Source: Arcticibacter eurypsychrophilus (GTDB lineage Bacteria > Bacteroidota > Bacteroidia > Sphingobacteriales > Sphingobacteriaceae). Taken from it: a stretch of 64,000 bases of DNA. Positions 18,051 to 25,854 of the stretch are shown piece after piece. Where the stretch lies: positions 62,001-126,000 of the forward strand of contig NZ_MDFN01000010.1 of assembly GCF_001730525.1 (NCBI RefSeq). The letters are read 5' to 3'. The translations under genes and the position numbers were made by a program. Positions within the stretch are counted from its first letter, which is position 1. Each line of letters begins with the position of its first letter. The notes under the pieces were generated by a model. The model was not told the origin of the DNA. It did not search any database and worked only from the letters and a program-made list of their open reading frames with translations.

Positions 18051-18084
18051 GTATAATTAACAAACTGATAACCGTTTGTTGACT

Positions 18085-18116
18085 CAAAGATAATAACATA
18101 ACCTATACGTTGCAAA
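18085..18116 (-). promoter_or_regulatory. Bacteroidota-type promoter for tRNA-like copy 1
   Basis: On the minus strand TTTG, 20 bp, then TATCTTTG, a full match to the TTTG / TAnnTTTG consensus. The predicted start is near 18080, giving a leader of about 30 nt before the acceptor stem. The equivalent position of copy 2 carries the same ATTTGCAA start. Confidence 0.7.
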
Positions 18117-18201
18117 TATTTTAAAATAAAATATTAATAAATGTAAATAAAGTAATAGGGGATTAGCTTTTATGAAAATTATATAAACCAGAATTTTAGG
18201 C

Positions 18202-18231
18202 AAAAAAATAAGCTCTCGATGGGCGAGAGCT
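18202..18231 (-). terminator. Terminator of the second tRNA-like RNA gene
   Basis: On the minus strand a perfect 8-bp stem AGCTCTCG / CGAGAGCT with loop CCCAT runs into TATTTTTTTG. The roughly 40-nt trailer between the RNA and this hairpin is almost identical to that of copy 1. Confidence 0.85.
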
Positions 18232-18269
18232 CAAACTAACCAATTATAAACCTAAATTATTGAAAGGAG

Positions 18270-18378
18270 CTGTAAGGGAAGGAATCGAACCTTCAAAGAG
18301 TGGTTAACCGTTTCCGGATTTCCCATAATCTCCGCCACCGGGACAAGGAGGAGTGTCTGCCAATTTCACCACCCTACA
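18270..18378 (-). tRNA. Aberrant class II tRNA-like RNA, copy 2 (about 109 nt; GTC at the anticodon position)
   Basis: A diverged duplicate of the RNA at 17941-18050, with the same D arm, a T arm with a perfect 5-bp stem (GAAGG/CCTTC) and an acceptor stem TGTAGGG/CCTTACA with one G-U pair. The anticodon-position stem CCTCC/GGTGG, including its U-U mismatch, is unchanged, and the loop is TTGTCCC, again with GTC at 34-36 and a pyrimidine at 37. The variable region is 40 nt and keeps the GGAGATTATGGGAAA block and a CCG-GAAA-CGG hairpin. Conservation of the odd features in both copies argues against random decay. The type is uncertain: it could be a non-decoding regulatory RNA. Confidence 0.6.
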
Positions 18379-18409
18379 GTATTTTAAAAGCCCTAAAAAC
18401 TTGTTGATA

Positions 18410-18440
18410 CAAATATCGTTAAATTATTAATAATTGCAAA
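18410..18440 (-). promoter_or_regulatory. Bacteroidota-type promoter for tRNA-like copy 2
   Basis: On the minus strand TTTG, 19 bp, then GATATTTG, one mismatch from TAnnTTTG. It sits about 30 bp upstream of the acceptor stem, the same distance as in copy 1. Confidence 0.6.
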
Positions 18441-18773
18441 TACTTTAACACATTTTAACATTTATTATCAATTTAATAGCTTTAAAGGCAATTCTATGAC
18501 AAATTCAAAAACCAACAGAAGTAATTTCTTTTAATACCAGGTATCATTGCCCTTTTAAAAACACTATTATAGTAACGTAATATAAAAACCCATAGTACTT
18601 TATTTGAATGAATAAGTAAAATCAAATTTCCTACAGTTTTAAATGACAATATATTGAAAAACAAATTACATATTTGATGCTTTAGTAAAACATACAAATA
18701 CTTATAATATTGATGATGTGAATAATACTTCACAATACTGTATGCAGGCGAATCAATAAACTTAATATAGCAA

Positions 18774-19880
18774 ATGAGTAGTTTAATCAGTGCAATAGGA
18801 ATTGCCAATCCGGAAAATCGGCTTTCGCAGCAAAACATATACACTTTCATGGTGAATGCTTTTGCTCTTAGTCCGGACCATGCTGCCCGGCTAAAAACAA
18901 TTTATGATAATTCCGGTATTGATTACCGCTACTCTGTGATTAATGATTTCGACGCTCAACCGGTTGATTTTACATTTTTTGAACCCTCTGCTGATCTGGA
19001 ACCATTTGTTACTACCCACAAGCGACTTCAAATCTATCAGGAAAAAGCTATCAAGATAGCTTTGCAAGCATCCCAAAATTGTCTTTCCCATTTTAATGAT
19101 CAAATAACAGAGCAAATAACCCATTTGATTACGGTTAGTTGTACCGGAATGTATGCGCCGGGAATTGATGTTGACCTAGTGGAACAGCTGGGACTTAAAC
19201 GTACCACCGAACGCACTTGTATTAATTTCATGGGTTGCTATGGTGCGATTAACGGATTGAAAGCTGCCGATTATATTTGCAGAGCTGATCCTAAGGCAAA
19301 GGTATTGCTGGTTTCTGTTGAGCTATGCACTCTTCATTTTCAAAAGACGAACACCTTAGATAACTGGGTTGCTAATTCACTTTTTTCTGATGGATCAGCT
19401 GCTGTCCTCATTGAGCATTCTACTAATAAATCAGGTAACGGAACAGGTCTCATAATTGAAAACTTTTACTCGGAGTTTTTACCCGAAAGTCGTAATGAAA
19501 TGGGCTGGTTTGTTGGCAACACTGGTTTCGAAATGAAACTTACTTCTAAAGTATCCAAGCAGATCAGGAAAAATATAAAAGGTGTTACTGACCGCTTACT
19601 TCAAAAGGCTGGTCTCACAAAAGAGCAAATTGAATTGTATGCCATTCATCCGGGAGGTAAAAAGATCCTGGAAGCTGTTGAGGAATCTTTGGAACTGCCT
19701 GAAGAAAGCAACACTTTTGCTTATGAGGTTTTGCGGAAATATGGTAATATGTCATCGGCAACCATTTTATTTGTGCTGCAAAAGATTTTAAATGCCGGAA
19801 TGTTATCCAATCAACGTGTTTTAAGCTTTGCATTTGGGCCAGGTTTAACGGTTGAGGGTATGGTTCTTAAGGTTTGTTAA
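18774..19880 (+). CDS. Type III polyketide synthase (chalcone/stilbene synthase family)
   Basis: A 368-residue homodimeric-type ketosynthase that extends an acyl-CoA starter with malonyl-CoA. The catalytic Cys155 lies in NFMGCYGAINGL, His292 in AIHPGGKK and Asn325 in KYGNMSSAT, and the C-terminal FGPGLTVEGMVL is the family signature. The substrate cannot be read with certainty. It is the first gene of a three-gene run with an FAD oxidoreductase and a methyltransferase, the same enzyme set as the Streptomyces srsABC phenolic-lipid pathway. An alkylresorcinol or alkylpyrone product is therefore inferred. No promoter was resolved in the AT-rich 395 bp upstream of the start. Confidence 0.9.
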   Translation: MSSLISAIGIANPENRLSQQNIYTFMVNAFALSPDHAARLKTIYDNSGIDYRYSVINDFDAQPVDFTFFEPSADLEPFVTTHKRLQIYQEKAIKIALQASQNCLSHFNDQITEQITHLITVSCTGMYAPGIDVDLVEQLGLKRTTERTCINFMGCYGAINGLKAADYICRADPKAKVLLVSVELCTLHFQKTNTLDNWVANSLFSDGSAAVLIEHSTNKSGNGTGLIIENFYSEFLPESRNEMGWFVGNTGFEMKLTSKVSKQIRKNIKGVTDRLLQKAGLTKEQIELYAIHPGGKKILEAVEESLELPEESNTFAYEVLRKYGNMSSATILFVLQKILNAGMLSNQRVLSFAFGPGLTVEGMVLKVC

Positions 19881-19884
19881 AACG

Positions 19885-21021
19885 ATGTGCGACGTAATTA
19901 TTGTAGGTGGAGGACTAGCAGGATTATTTAATGCGCTATTACTGAACGAAGCTGGATTACAAGTTACCGTTATAGAAAAAAAGTCGTATCCCTTCCATAG
20001 GGTTTGTGGTGAGTACATTTCAAATGAAGTCCTCCCCTTTCTTAAGGAACTTGATATTGATGTCACTGCTCTCCATGCATCACATATTACACGACTCGAA
20101 GTAACCTCCACTTCAGGAGCAAAATTTGCACAACAACTTGATTTGGGTGGTTTTGGACTAAGTCGATATACCTTTGATCATTATCTTTATCAAAGGTGCA
20201 AGGCGAAGGGTGTAACCTTTATGCTGGATACACGTGTGGAAGATATTCAGTTTAAGCAAAACAGTTTTGAGGTTACATTGCCTGATCAAATCCTTAAAGC
20301 CCCCCTGGTTATCGGCTCATTCGGCAAACGGTCTAACTTGGATAGCAAGCTAAACCGAAGCTTTTTTCACCATCGCAGTCCTTATATCGGCATAAAGATC
20401 CATGCTAAAATTGATTTTCCCGATGATTTAATTCAGCTGAATAGTTTTAAAAATGGCTATTGTGGGGTATCAAAAATTGAGGATGACCGCTATTGCATCT
20501 GCTCATTGGCTCATCGCGATGATTTACGGCAGTATGGCAACCTGCAAGATTTGCAAGAAGGATTGATAAACAAAAACCCTTACCAGAAGGCTTTATTTAA
20601 AAACGCAGAGATGCTAATGGATAAACCCGAGGTGATTAACGAAATATCTTTTGAGAAAAAGCAACCGGTAGAGCAACATATTTTGATGAGTGGCGATACA
20701 GCCGGAATGATTGCCCCTTTATGTGGCAACGGCATGACGATGGCCATTCATTCAGCTAAAATCCTGTCTGAGATAATTGTCCGATGCTATAAAAATGGAG
20801 CTCCATTTTCTTTAGAGCAACGAAATAAATTAGAACAAATTTACATTGAGGCTTGGAATAAGCAATTTGCAAAGCGTTTATGGACCGGACGCAAATTGCA
20901 ATTTATATTTGGAAACAACACCTTGATGAACCTGGCTATCCATCTGCTGAATGGTTCGCCAGCGATGGCAGGCTACTTAATAAAACGCACTCATGGTAAA
21001 CCTTTGGGACTCTTAAAATAA
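19885..21021 (+). CDS. FAD-dependent oxidoreductase of the polyketide operon
   Basis: A 378-residue flavoprotein of the geranylgeranyl reductase / aromatic hydroxylase type. The start at 19885 (MCDVIIVGGGLAGL) is chosen because it opens directly with the dinucleotide-binding fold and follows the PKS stop by 4 bp; an earlier in-frame ATG would overlap the PKS. A second FAD motif, MSGDTAGMIAPLCGNGM, lies near residue 270, and the C-terminal part is helical. By analogy with SrsC it may hydroxylate the phenolic ring to a quinone, but a lipid double-bond reductase role is also possible. Confidence 0.85.
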   Translation: MCDVIIVGGGLAGLFNALLLNEAGLQVTVIEKKSYPFHRVCGEYISNEVLPFLKELDIDVTALHASHITRLEVTSTSGAKFAQQLDLGGFGLSRYTFDHYLYQRCKAKGVTFMLDTRVEDIQFKQNSFEVTLPDQILKAPLVIGSFGKRSNLDSKLNRSFFHHRSPYIGIKIHAKIDFPDDLIQLNSFKNGYCGVSKIEDDRYCICSLAHRDDLRQYGNLQDLQEGLINKNPYQKALFKNAEMLMDKPEVINEISFEKKQPVEQHILMSGDTAGMIAPLCGNGMTMAIHSAKILSEIIVRCYKNGAPFSLEQRNKLEQIYIEAWNKQFAKRLWTGRKLQFIFGNNTLMNLAIHLLNGSPAMAGYLIKRTHGKPLGLLK

Positions 21022-21027
21022 AAACAT

Positions 21028-21729
21028 ATGGTTGATTTCAGCAAGCGTATTCGTGGTGTTGACGAAATTATGGATGACTTTGATTTACCGAAAACTGAGC
21101 TGGAACCCGTACTTAAAGGTTTGGGTAATTTAAATGCCTGGTTTGGCGGTCATGCTAGTTTAATTAAAGCACTAGAGCACTTTCCGGTACAATCAGGAAA
21201 TCATATTAGTGACTGGGGATGCGGAGGTGGAGATGCTTTAAAGGCAATAGCTGACTGGGCGAAAAAAAGGAAAATCCCTATAAAGTTAACCGGAGTGGAT
21301 GCCTCTTCGGGGGTTCTATCTTTTGCGCAGAAAGAAACCAACGGTTATTTGAACATCAAATACATACAAACTGAAGTGATGAGTGATAATCTAAAGGAAA
21401 ATCAATTTGATATCATCTTATCAAGTCTGTTTACACATCATTTTGAAGATGATGCCTGGGTTCAACTGATTAAAAAAATGGCAAAAACTGCTAAACGAGG
21501 AGTCATAGTCACTGATTTACACCGTCACTGGCTGTTATACTATTCACTAATTGCTATTTTTACTGTTGTGATCCCCAATAAAATGATGCGCAACGATGGC
21601 CCTTTATCGGTAAGACGTAGTTTTAAAAAAGATGAACTAAAGTCGTTATTGGCAAAAGCAGGGGTAAACAAATATAAAATTGAATGGAAATGGGCGTTCA
21701 GATGGCAGGTTGTTATTTATAATTCCTGA
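21028..21729 (+). CDS. Class I SAM-dependent methyltransferase of the polyketide operon
   Basis: A 233-residue methyltransferase. Motif I reads SDWGCGGGDAL, followed by an acidic LTGVDASSG and the post-II region FDIILSSLFTHHF. It starts 6 bp after the flavoprotein stop, so the three genes form one operon. In srs-type pathways the methyltransferase methylates the phenol oxygen of the polyketide; that is the likely role here, inferred from context. Its stop is 27 bp from the convergent ribE stop. Confidence 0.85.
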   Translation: MVDFSKRIRGVDEIMDDFDLPKTELEPVLKGLGNLNAWFGGHASLIKALEHFPVQSGNHISDWGCGGGDALKAIADWAKKRKIPIKLTGVDASSGVLSFAQKETNGYLNIKYIQTEVMSDNLKENQFDIILSSLFTHHFEDDAWVQLIKKMAKTAKRGVIVTDLHRHWLLYYSLIAIFTVVIPNKMMRNDGPLSVRRSFKKDELKSLLAKAGVNKYKIEWKWAFRWQVVIYNS

Positions 21730-21756
21730 ATAAATCAGCCAAAGGCTTTCATTGCA

Positions 21757-22341
21757 TTATTTATTTAACAATCTGGCAACGTACTTCCCTATAATATCAA
21801 ATTCCAAATTAACAGTATCACCCCGCTTTAGTTGTTTGAAGTTGGTATGCTCATGCGTATACGGGATGATAGCAATAGAAAAACGATTTGCTTCTGAATT
21901 AACAACAGTAAGACTCACACCATTTACGCAAATTGAACCTTTTTCTACGGTTATGTTTCCGATTGAGGAATCATATTCAAAAATATAAAACCAGCTCCCT
22001 TCTAATTCATTGACAGCTACACAAATTGCAGTTTGATCAACATGCCCCTGTACTATATGTCCGTCAAGCCTGCCATTCATCTGCATACACCTTTCCAGAT
22101 TAATAAAATCGCCTATAGCCAGAGCTCTCAGATTAGATTTTTGTAAGGTCTCTTCTACTGCTGTCACAGTATGTGCGTGTTCATCTAATGCGACAATAGT
22201 TAGACAAACCCCATTATGGGCAACTGACTGGTCAATTTTAAGCTCAGCAGAAAAAGGAGAAGAAGCTGTAATATTCAAATTCCCTTTATCTTCTTGTAAG
22301 GCAATAACCTGACCTGTGAATTCAACAATACCTGTAAACAT
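21757..22341 (-). CDS. ribE: Riboflavin synthase, alpha subunit
   Basis: Dismutates two 6,7-dimethyl-8-ribityllumazine molecules to riboflavin. The protein has the usual two lumazine-binding repeats: MFTGIVEFTGQV with SVAHNGVCLTIV in the first, and GHIVQGHVDQTA with GSICVNGVSLTVV in the second. The length of 194 is close to the usual 200-210. A promoter ends about four bases before the ATG, which would give a leaderless message. Confidence 0.94.
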   Translation of the reverse strand: MFTGIVEFTGQVIALQEDKGNLNITASSPFSAELKIDQSVAHNGVCLTIVALDEHAHTVTAVEETLQKSNLRALAIGDFINLERCMQMNGRLDGHIVQGHVDQTAICVAVNELEGSWFYIFEYDSSIGNITVEKGSICVNGVSLTVVNSEANRFSIAIIPYTHEHTNFKQLKRGDTVNLEFDIIGKYVARLLNK

Positions 22342-22345
22342 GTTG

Positions 22346-22376
22346 TAAAGATAAACAAAAGCTGATTCTGCTCAAA
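22346..22376 (-). promoter_or_regulatory. Predicted ribE promoter
   Basis: Minus strand TTTG, 19 bp, TATCTTTA (one mismatch from TAnnTTTG). The box ends at 22346 and the ATG is at 22341, so transcription would begin at or next to the start codon. No FMN riboswitch can fit in this gap. Confidence 0.5.
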
Positions 22377-22453
22377 TTGCGAATTGTCTTCGTATATTTA
22401 AAATCAAAATTATTTATGATTTAAATTAAATATGTAATTTTGGCACACTATTT

Positions 22454-23926
22454 ATGTTAAGACAAAACCTACAACAGAAACTACTTCAAAAGCTATCTCC
22501 TCAACAGATCCAGTTCATCAAGCTATTACAGGTGCCAACTGTATCTTTGGATGCTCGTATCAAAGAAGAGTTGGAAGAAAACCCTGCGTTGGAAGATTTA
22601 AGTCTTGCGAATCAGAATGATCCTGTTGAAGAATATCCGGATAAAGACCCGGATGATACGTTCGACCATGAAGAGAAATCGGAAGATTATGATGAATTCA
22701 ACATCGACGACTACCTTCAGGAAGATAACTTAAACGACTTCAGTTCTAAATACGATAAAAATAGTGACGATGAAGAGGATAAAAAAGAAATTCCTTTTGC
22801 TGTTCAAAGCTCTTTTTATGAAAACCTTCAGGAACAGCTTGATCTTATCCCTTTATCAGATAAGGACTTCCAGATAGGCCAACAACTTATAGGAAGTCTG
22901 GATGACGATGGTTACCTGAGACGTTCAGTGACCTCTCTTATTGACGACCTGGCCTTTTCGCAAAATATATTTGCAGAAGAGGAGGAAGTTGAAGAAATGC
23001 TCAAAGTGATCCAGAACTTTGAACCTCCTGGCATTGGTGCCCGCGATTTGCAAGAGTGTTTACTTATTCAGCTCCGAAAAAAGGATCAGCAAAATCTCAT
23101 CATATTAAAAGCAATCCGAATAGTAGAAGACTATCTGGACGAGTTTACACGAAAACATTACGATAAATTGGAGAAGTCGCTGAATGTAAATTCAAGTGAG
23201 CTCAAAGAAATTATAGCTGAAATTTTAAAACTTAACCCTAAACCGGGTGATTCTGAAGCAGTAACTACCAAACAGCTTCAGATTATCCCCGATTTCCATA
23301 TCAGTAATAAAGAAGGTTTCCTCGTTTTAACATTAAACTCTCAAAATGCACCTGAGCTTAAAGTAAGCCGCTCCTACCAGGAGATGTTTCAACATTATGA
23401 TAAGTCTGCACAAAAAGATAAAAAATTAAAAGAAGCAGTACAGTTCGTCAAACAAAAGTTAGATTCGGCAAAATGGTTTATTGACGCAATTAAACAACGC
23501 CAGCAAACCTTATTGAAAACCATGAATGCGATTATGCATTATCAGTATGACTATTTCCTTACCGGTGCTGACAGGAACCTCAGACCAATGATCCTGAAAG
23601 ATATCGCCGACCGCATTGGAATGGATATTTCAACCGTATCCAGGGTGGCTAACTCTAAGTATGTACAAACAGAATTCGGCACTTTTTTACTTAAATCGTT
23701 CTTTTCTGAAGCTATTCAAACTGAAAGTGGAGAGGAAGTATCCAATAAAGAAGTGAAAAGCATTTTAGAAGAGTGCATTGGAAATGAAAACAAAAGACAT
23801 CCTTTAGCTGATGAAAAGCTTGCGGAAATACTGAAAGAAAAGGGGTATAATATCGCACGCCGTACCGTAGCAAAGTACAGGGAAGCTATGAATATCCCGG
23901 TAGCACGATTAAGAAAAGAACTTTAA
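22454..23926 (+). CDS. rpoN: RNA polymerase sigma-54 factor
   Basis: A 490-residue sigma-54. The N-terminal activator-interaction region is glutamine and leucine rich (LSPQQIQFIKLLQVPT). It is followed by an acidic linker, the core-binding domain, the helix-turn-helix region (DIADRIGMDISTVSRVANSKYVQT), and the RpoN box near the C-terminus, here ARRTVAKYREAMNIP. Sigma-54 transcription needs an AAA+ activator; none is encoded in the window. A TAATTTTG box at 22435-22442 may be its -7 element, but a -33 match is lacking. Confidence 0.95.
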   Translation: MLRQNLQQKLLQKLSPQQIQFIKLLQVPTVSLDARIKEELEENPALEDLSLANQNDPVEEYPDKDPDDTFDHEEKSEDYDEFNIDDYLQEDNLNDFSSKYDKNSDDEEDKKEIPFAVQSSFYENLQEQLDLIPLSDKDFQIGQQLIGSLDDDGYLRRSVTSLIDDLAFSQNIFAEEEEVEEMLKVIQNFEPPGIGARDLQECLLIQLRKKDQQNLIILKAIRIVEDYLDEFTRKHYDKLEKSLNVNSSELKEIIAEILKLNPKPGDSEAVTTKQLQIIPDFHISNKEGFLVLTLNSQNAPELKVSRSYQEMFQHYDKSAQKDKKLKEAVQFVKQKLDSAKWFIDAIKQRQQTLLKTMNAIMHYQYDYFLTGADRNLRPMILKDIADRIGMDISTVSRVANSKYVQTEFGTFLLKSFFSEAIQTESGEEVSNKEVKSILEECIGNENKRHPLADEKLAEILKEKGYNIARRTVAKYREAMNIPVARLRKEL

Positions 23927-24015
23927 AATTAAATTCCTCTACATTATTTTGACAATTAAAGGATTATTTATCAGATAAATAGTTATATCTTGCGCCTTTA
24001 TAAAAATTCAATATA

Positions 24016-24207
24016 ATGAACGAAGGAACAGTAAAATTTTTCAATGAAACTAAAGGTTTCGGATTCATCGTACCAGCTAGTGGTGAACCTGATATTTTTG
24101 TTCATTCAACAGGACTTGTAGACGAAATTCGTGAGAATGATCGTGTAAAGTATGAAGTTGAAAAAGGCAAAAAAGGCCTTAATGCGGTGAATGTAGAAGT
24201 TATTTAA
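24016..24207 (+). CDS. Cold-shock domain protein, CspA family
   Basis: A 63-residue single OB-fold RNA/DNA-binding protein starting MNEGTVKFFNETKGFGFI, with RNP1-like KGFGFI and RNP2-like IFVHSTG, and ending in KGLNAVNVEVI. It acts as an RNA chaperone, and expression is often controlled through its 5' leader; only 89 bp separate it from rpoN, so no long thermoregulatory leader is present. A strong terminator follows 23 bp after the stop. Confidence 0.93.
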   Translation: MNEGTVKFFNETKGFGFIVPASGEPDIFVHSTGLVDEIRENDRVKYEVEKGKKGLNAVNVEVI

Positions 24208-24229
24208 TAACACATAGATCATTGTACAA

Positions 24230-24260
24230 GCATCTGCCAAATGGTAGATGCTTTTTTTTT
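24230..24260 (+). terminator. Rho-independent terminator after the cold-shock gene
   Basis: The stem GCATCTGCC / GGTAGATGC (9 pairs, one G-T) with loop AAAT is followed by a run of nine or more T on the plus strand only. It separates the cold-shock gene from the convergent MATE gene. Confidence 0.88.
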
Positions 24261-24266
24261 GCCCTA

Positions 24267-25601
24267 TTATTGAGCTACAAGATTCCTTTTAGACATCTTC
24301 AGGAATCGGATAACAAGAAATACGGAAGCGAGCGTAAGTCCGGTAATTAAACCTAACCACATACCTGAAGCACCCATCTTAAATTGAAATGCCAGAACAT
24401 AACCAACAGGCAAGCCGATTACCCAATACGAAATAGCCACTAGAATAGTAGGCACCTTTACATCCTTTATACCCCTTAACAACCCTGCTCCTATCGCCTG
24501 TGTACTATCAGAGATCTGAAAGACGGCAGCAAATAACAGCAAGGTAGACGCTAATTCAAGTACCTCTTTATTGGTATTGAAAAATTTAGGTAACTGAAAC
24601 CTGAATACGGTAAAGGCAACCGCACAGAATATCCCATAAAACAGAGCCGTAATCAGTGTGGTATTTCCAATCTTAGATATCATTTTGAAATCCATACGAC
24701 CGAAGGCATTACTCACACGAATGGAACCGGCTTGAGCAAGCCCCATTGACGCCATAAAAGTAAAGGATGCACAACTCAATGCAATTTGATGAGATGCTTG
24801 AGAAACAGCTCCCAAGGTCCCGATAATGATACCTGACACGGCAAACGCTCCTGCTTCCATTCCCATTTGCAGACTACTGGGAATACCAATATGTAACAGT
24901 TCTTTTAGTGTTTGGCCTTTGATTTTCCACTGACTTTTAGCTACCATCACATATCTTTTAAATGTGGTATGTTTTAATATAACCAATCCCAGAATAATGA
25001 AGATTAACGTACGTGTAATCAATGTAGCCCAACCTGCACCTAACAGTTCCAGTCTTGGAAACCCCAAATTTCCATAAATCAGCACCCAATTAAGAAATAT
25101 ATTGATTGGCAAACCAATTAAGGAGAGCATCATGGCTGTACGGGTAAATTCCAGTCCATCGGTAAACTGCTTTAAGGTCATGAATAGCAACATGGGAATG
25201 ATCGACAGTCCCATCAGTTTCATAAAAGGCAATGCCAATACAACCACTTCAGGATCTTGCCCTAAGTGATACAGTACATTGCGGCCGAACACTAACAATA
25301 AGGAGATTAAAATAGCAGAAACCGCACACAGGCAAAATCCATTAAAGAAGTAATGCGAGACGAGCTGGCCATCTCTTCTTCCGTGAGCCATAGAAACCAT
25401 TTGCGAAACAGAGATCGTAATTCCTATTCCAAATACAAAAGGTATGTTTAGGGTGTTCAATACTAAAGCCGCTGCGGCAAGTTGTTTATAGCTTATCGCT
25501 CCAACCATAGCCGCATCAATAAGATGAAGTGACATCTGAGCCAATTCGCCTATGATGATGGGCAGTGCTAATCGTATTGTTTTTGTTGCTTCAGACCTCA
25601 T
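24267..25601 (-). CDS. norM: MATE family multidrug efflux transporter
   Basis: A 444-residue inner-membrane protein with about 12 helices in two halves. It starts with a cytoplasmic MRSEATKTIRLALPIIIGELAQM and ends in a basic tail (KMSKRNLVAQ). Features typical of NorM-type MATE proteins include LIDAAMVGAISYKQLAAAAL and PINIFLNWVLIYG in the first half and QASHQIALSCASFTFM in the second. It exports cationic drugs using an ion gradient; the substrate cannot be read. An 18-bp perfect palindrome lies between its promoter box and start codon. Confidence 0.9.
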   Translation of the reverse strand: MRSEATKTIRLALPIIIGELAQMSLHLIDAAMVGAISYKQLAAAALVLNTLNIPFVFGIGITISVSQMVSMAHGRRDGQLVSHYFFNGFCLCAVSAILISLLLVFGRNVLYHLGQDPEVVVLALPFMKLMGLSIIPMLLFMTLKQFTDGLEFTRTAMMLSLIGLPINIFLNWVLIYGNLGFPRLELLGAGWATLITRTLIFIILGLVILKHTTFKRYVMVAKSQWKIKGQTLKELLHIGIPSSLQMGMEAGAFAVSGIIIGTLGAVSQASHQIALSCASFTFMASMGLAQAGSIRVSNAFGRMDFKMISKIGNTTLITALFYGIFCAVAFTVFRFQLPKFFNTNKEVLELASTLLLFAAVFQISDSTQAIGAGLLRGIKDVKVPTILVAISYWVIGLPVGYVLAFQFKMGASGMWLGLITGLTLASVFLVIRFLKMSKRNLVAQ

Positions 25602-25606
25602 ATTTC

Positions 25607-25633
25607 AACCCTTTTAAAAGGGTTGCAAAGGTA
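25607..25633 (-). promoter_or_regulatory. Promoter -7 box and 18-bp palindrome upstream of the MATE gene
   Basis: On the minus strand TACCTTTG (full TAnnTTTG match, 25626-25633) is followed within two bases by the perfect palindrome AACCCTTTTAAAAGGGTT at 25607-25624 and then the ATG at 25601. The site would sit at about the transcription start, so it is a candidate operator or 5' hairpin. No good -33 TTTG was found. Confidence 0.45.
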
Positions 25634-25854
25634 AGTAAGATTTATAAAAATAGTTTATCTCTTGTTAAACTGTACATCTATTTATAATTAATCAAACATT
25701 ATCGGCTTAAAATAATTAACATAATGATAATATTAAATTAAGGTATTATTCATGTATTATTGTATATCATTTAAAATTAAATCATTGCCTTATATTCATC
25801 CCCCAAAAAGTATCAATAACAAACATGATGCTCATTTTTATAAATATTAAATTC

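Noticed and set aside
17941-18378. Reading the two RNAs simply as tRNA-Asp(GTC) genes
   Set aside because: Real tRNA-Asp is a class I tRNA of about 77 nt; these have Leu-type D arms, 40-nt variable regions and a pyrimidine at position 37, so an Asp identity is not supported.
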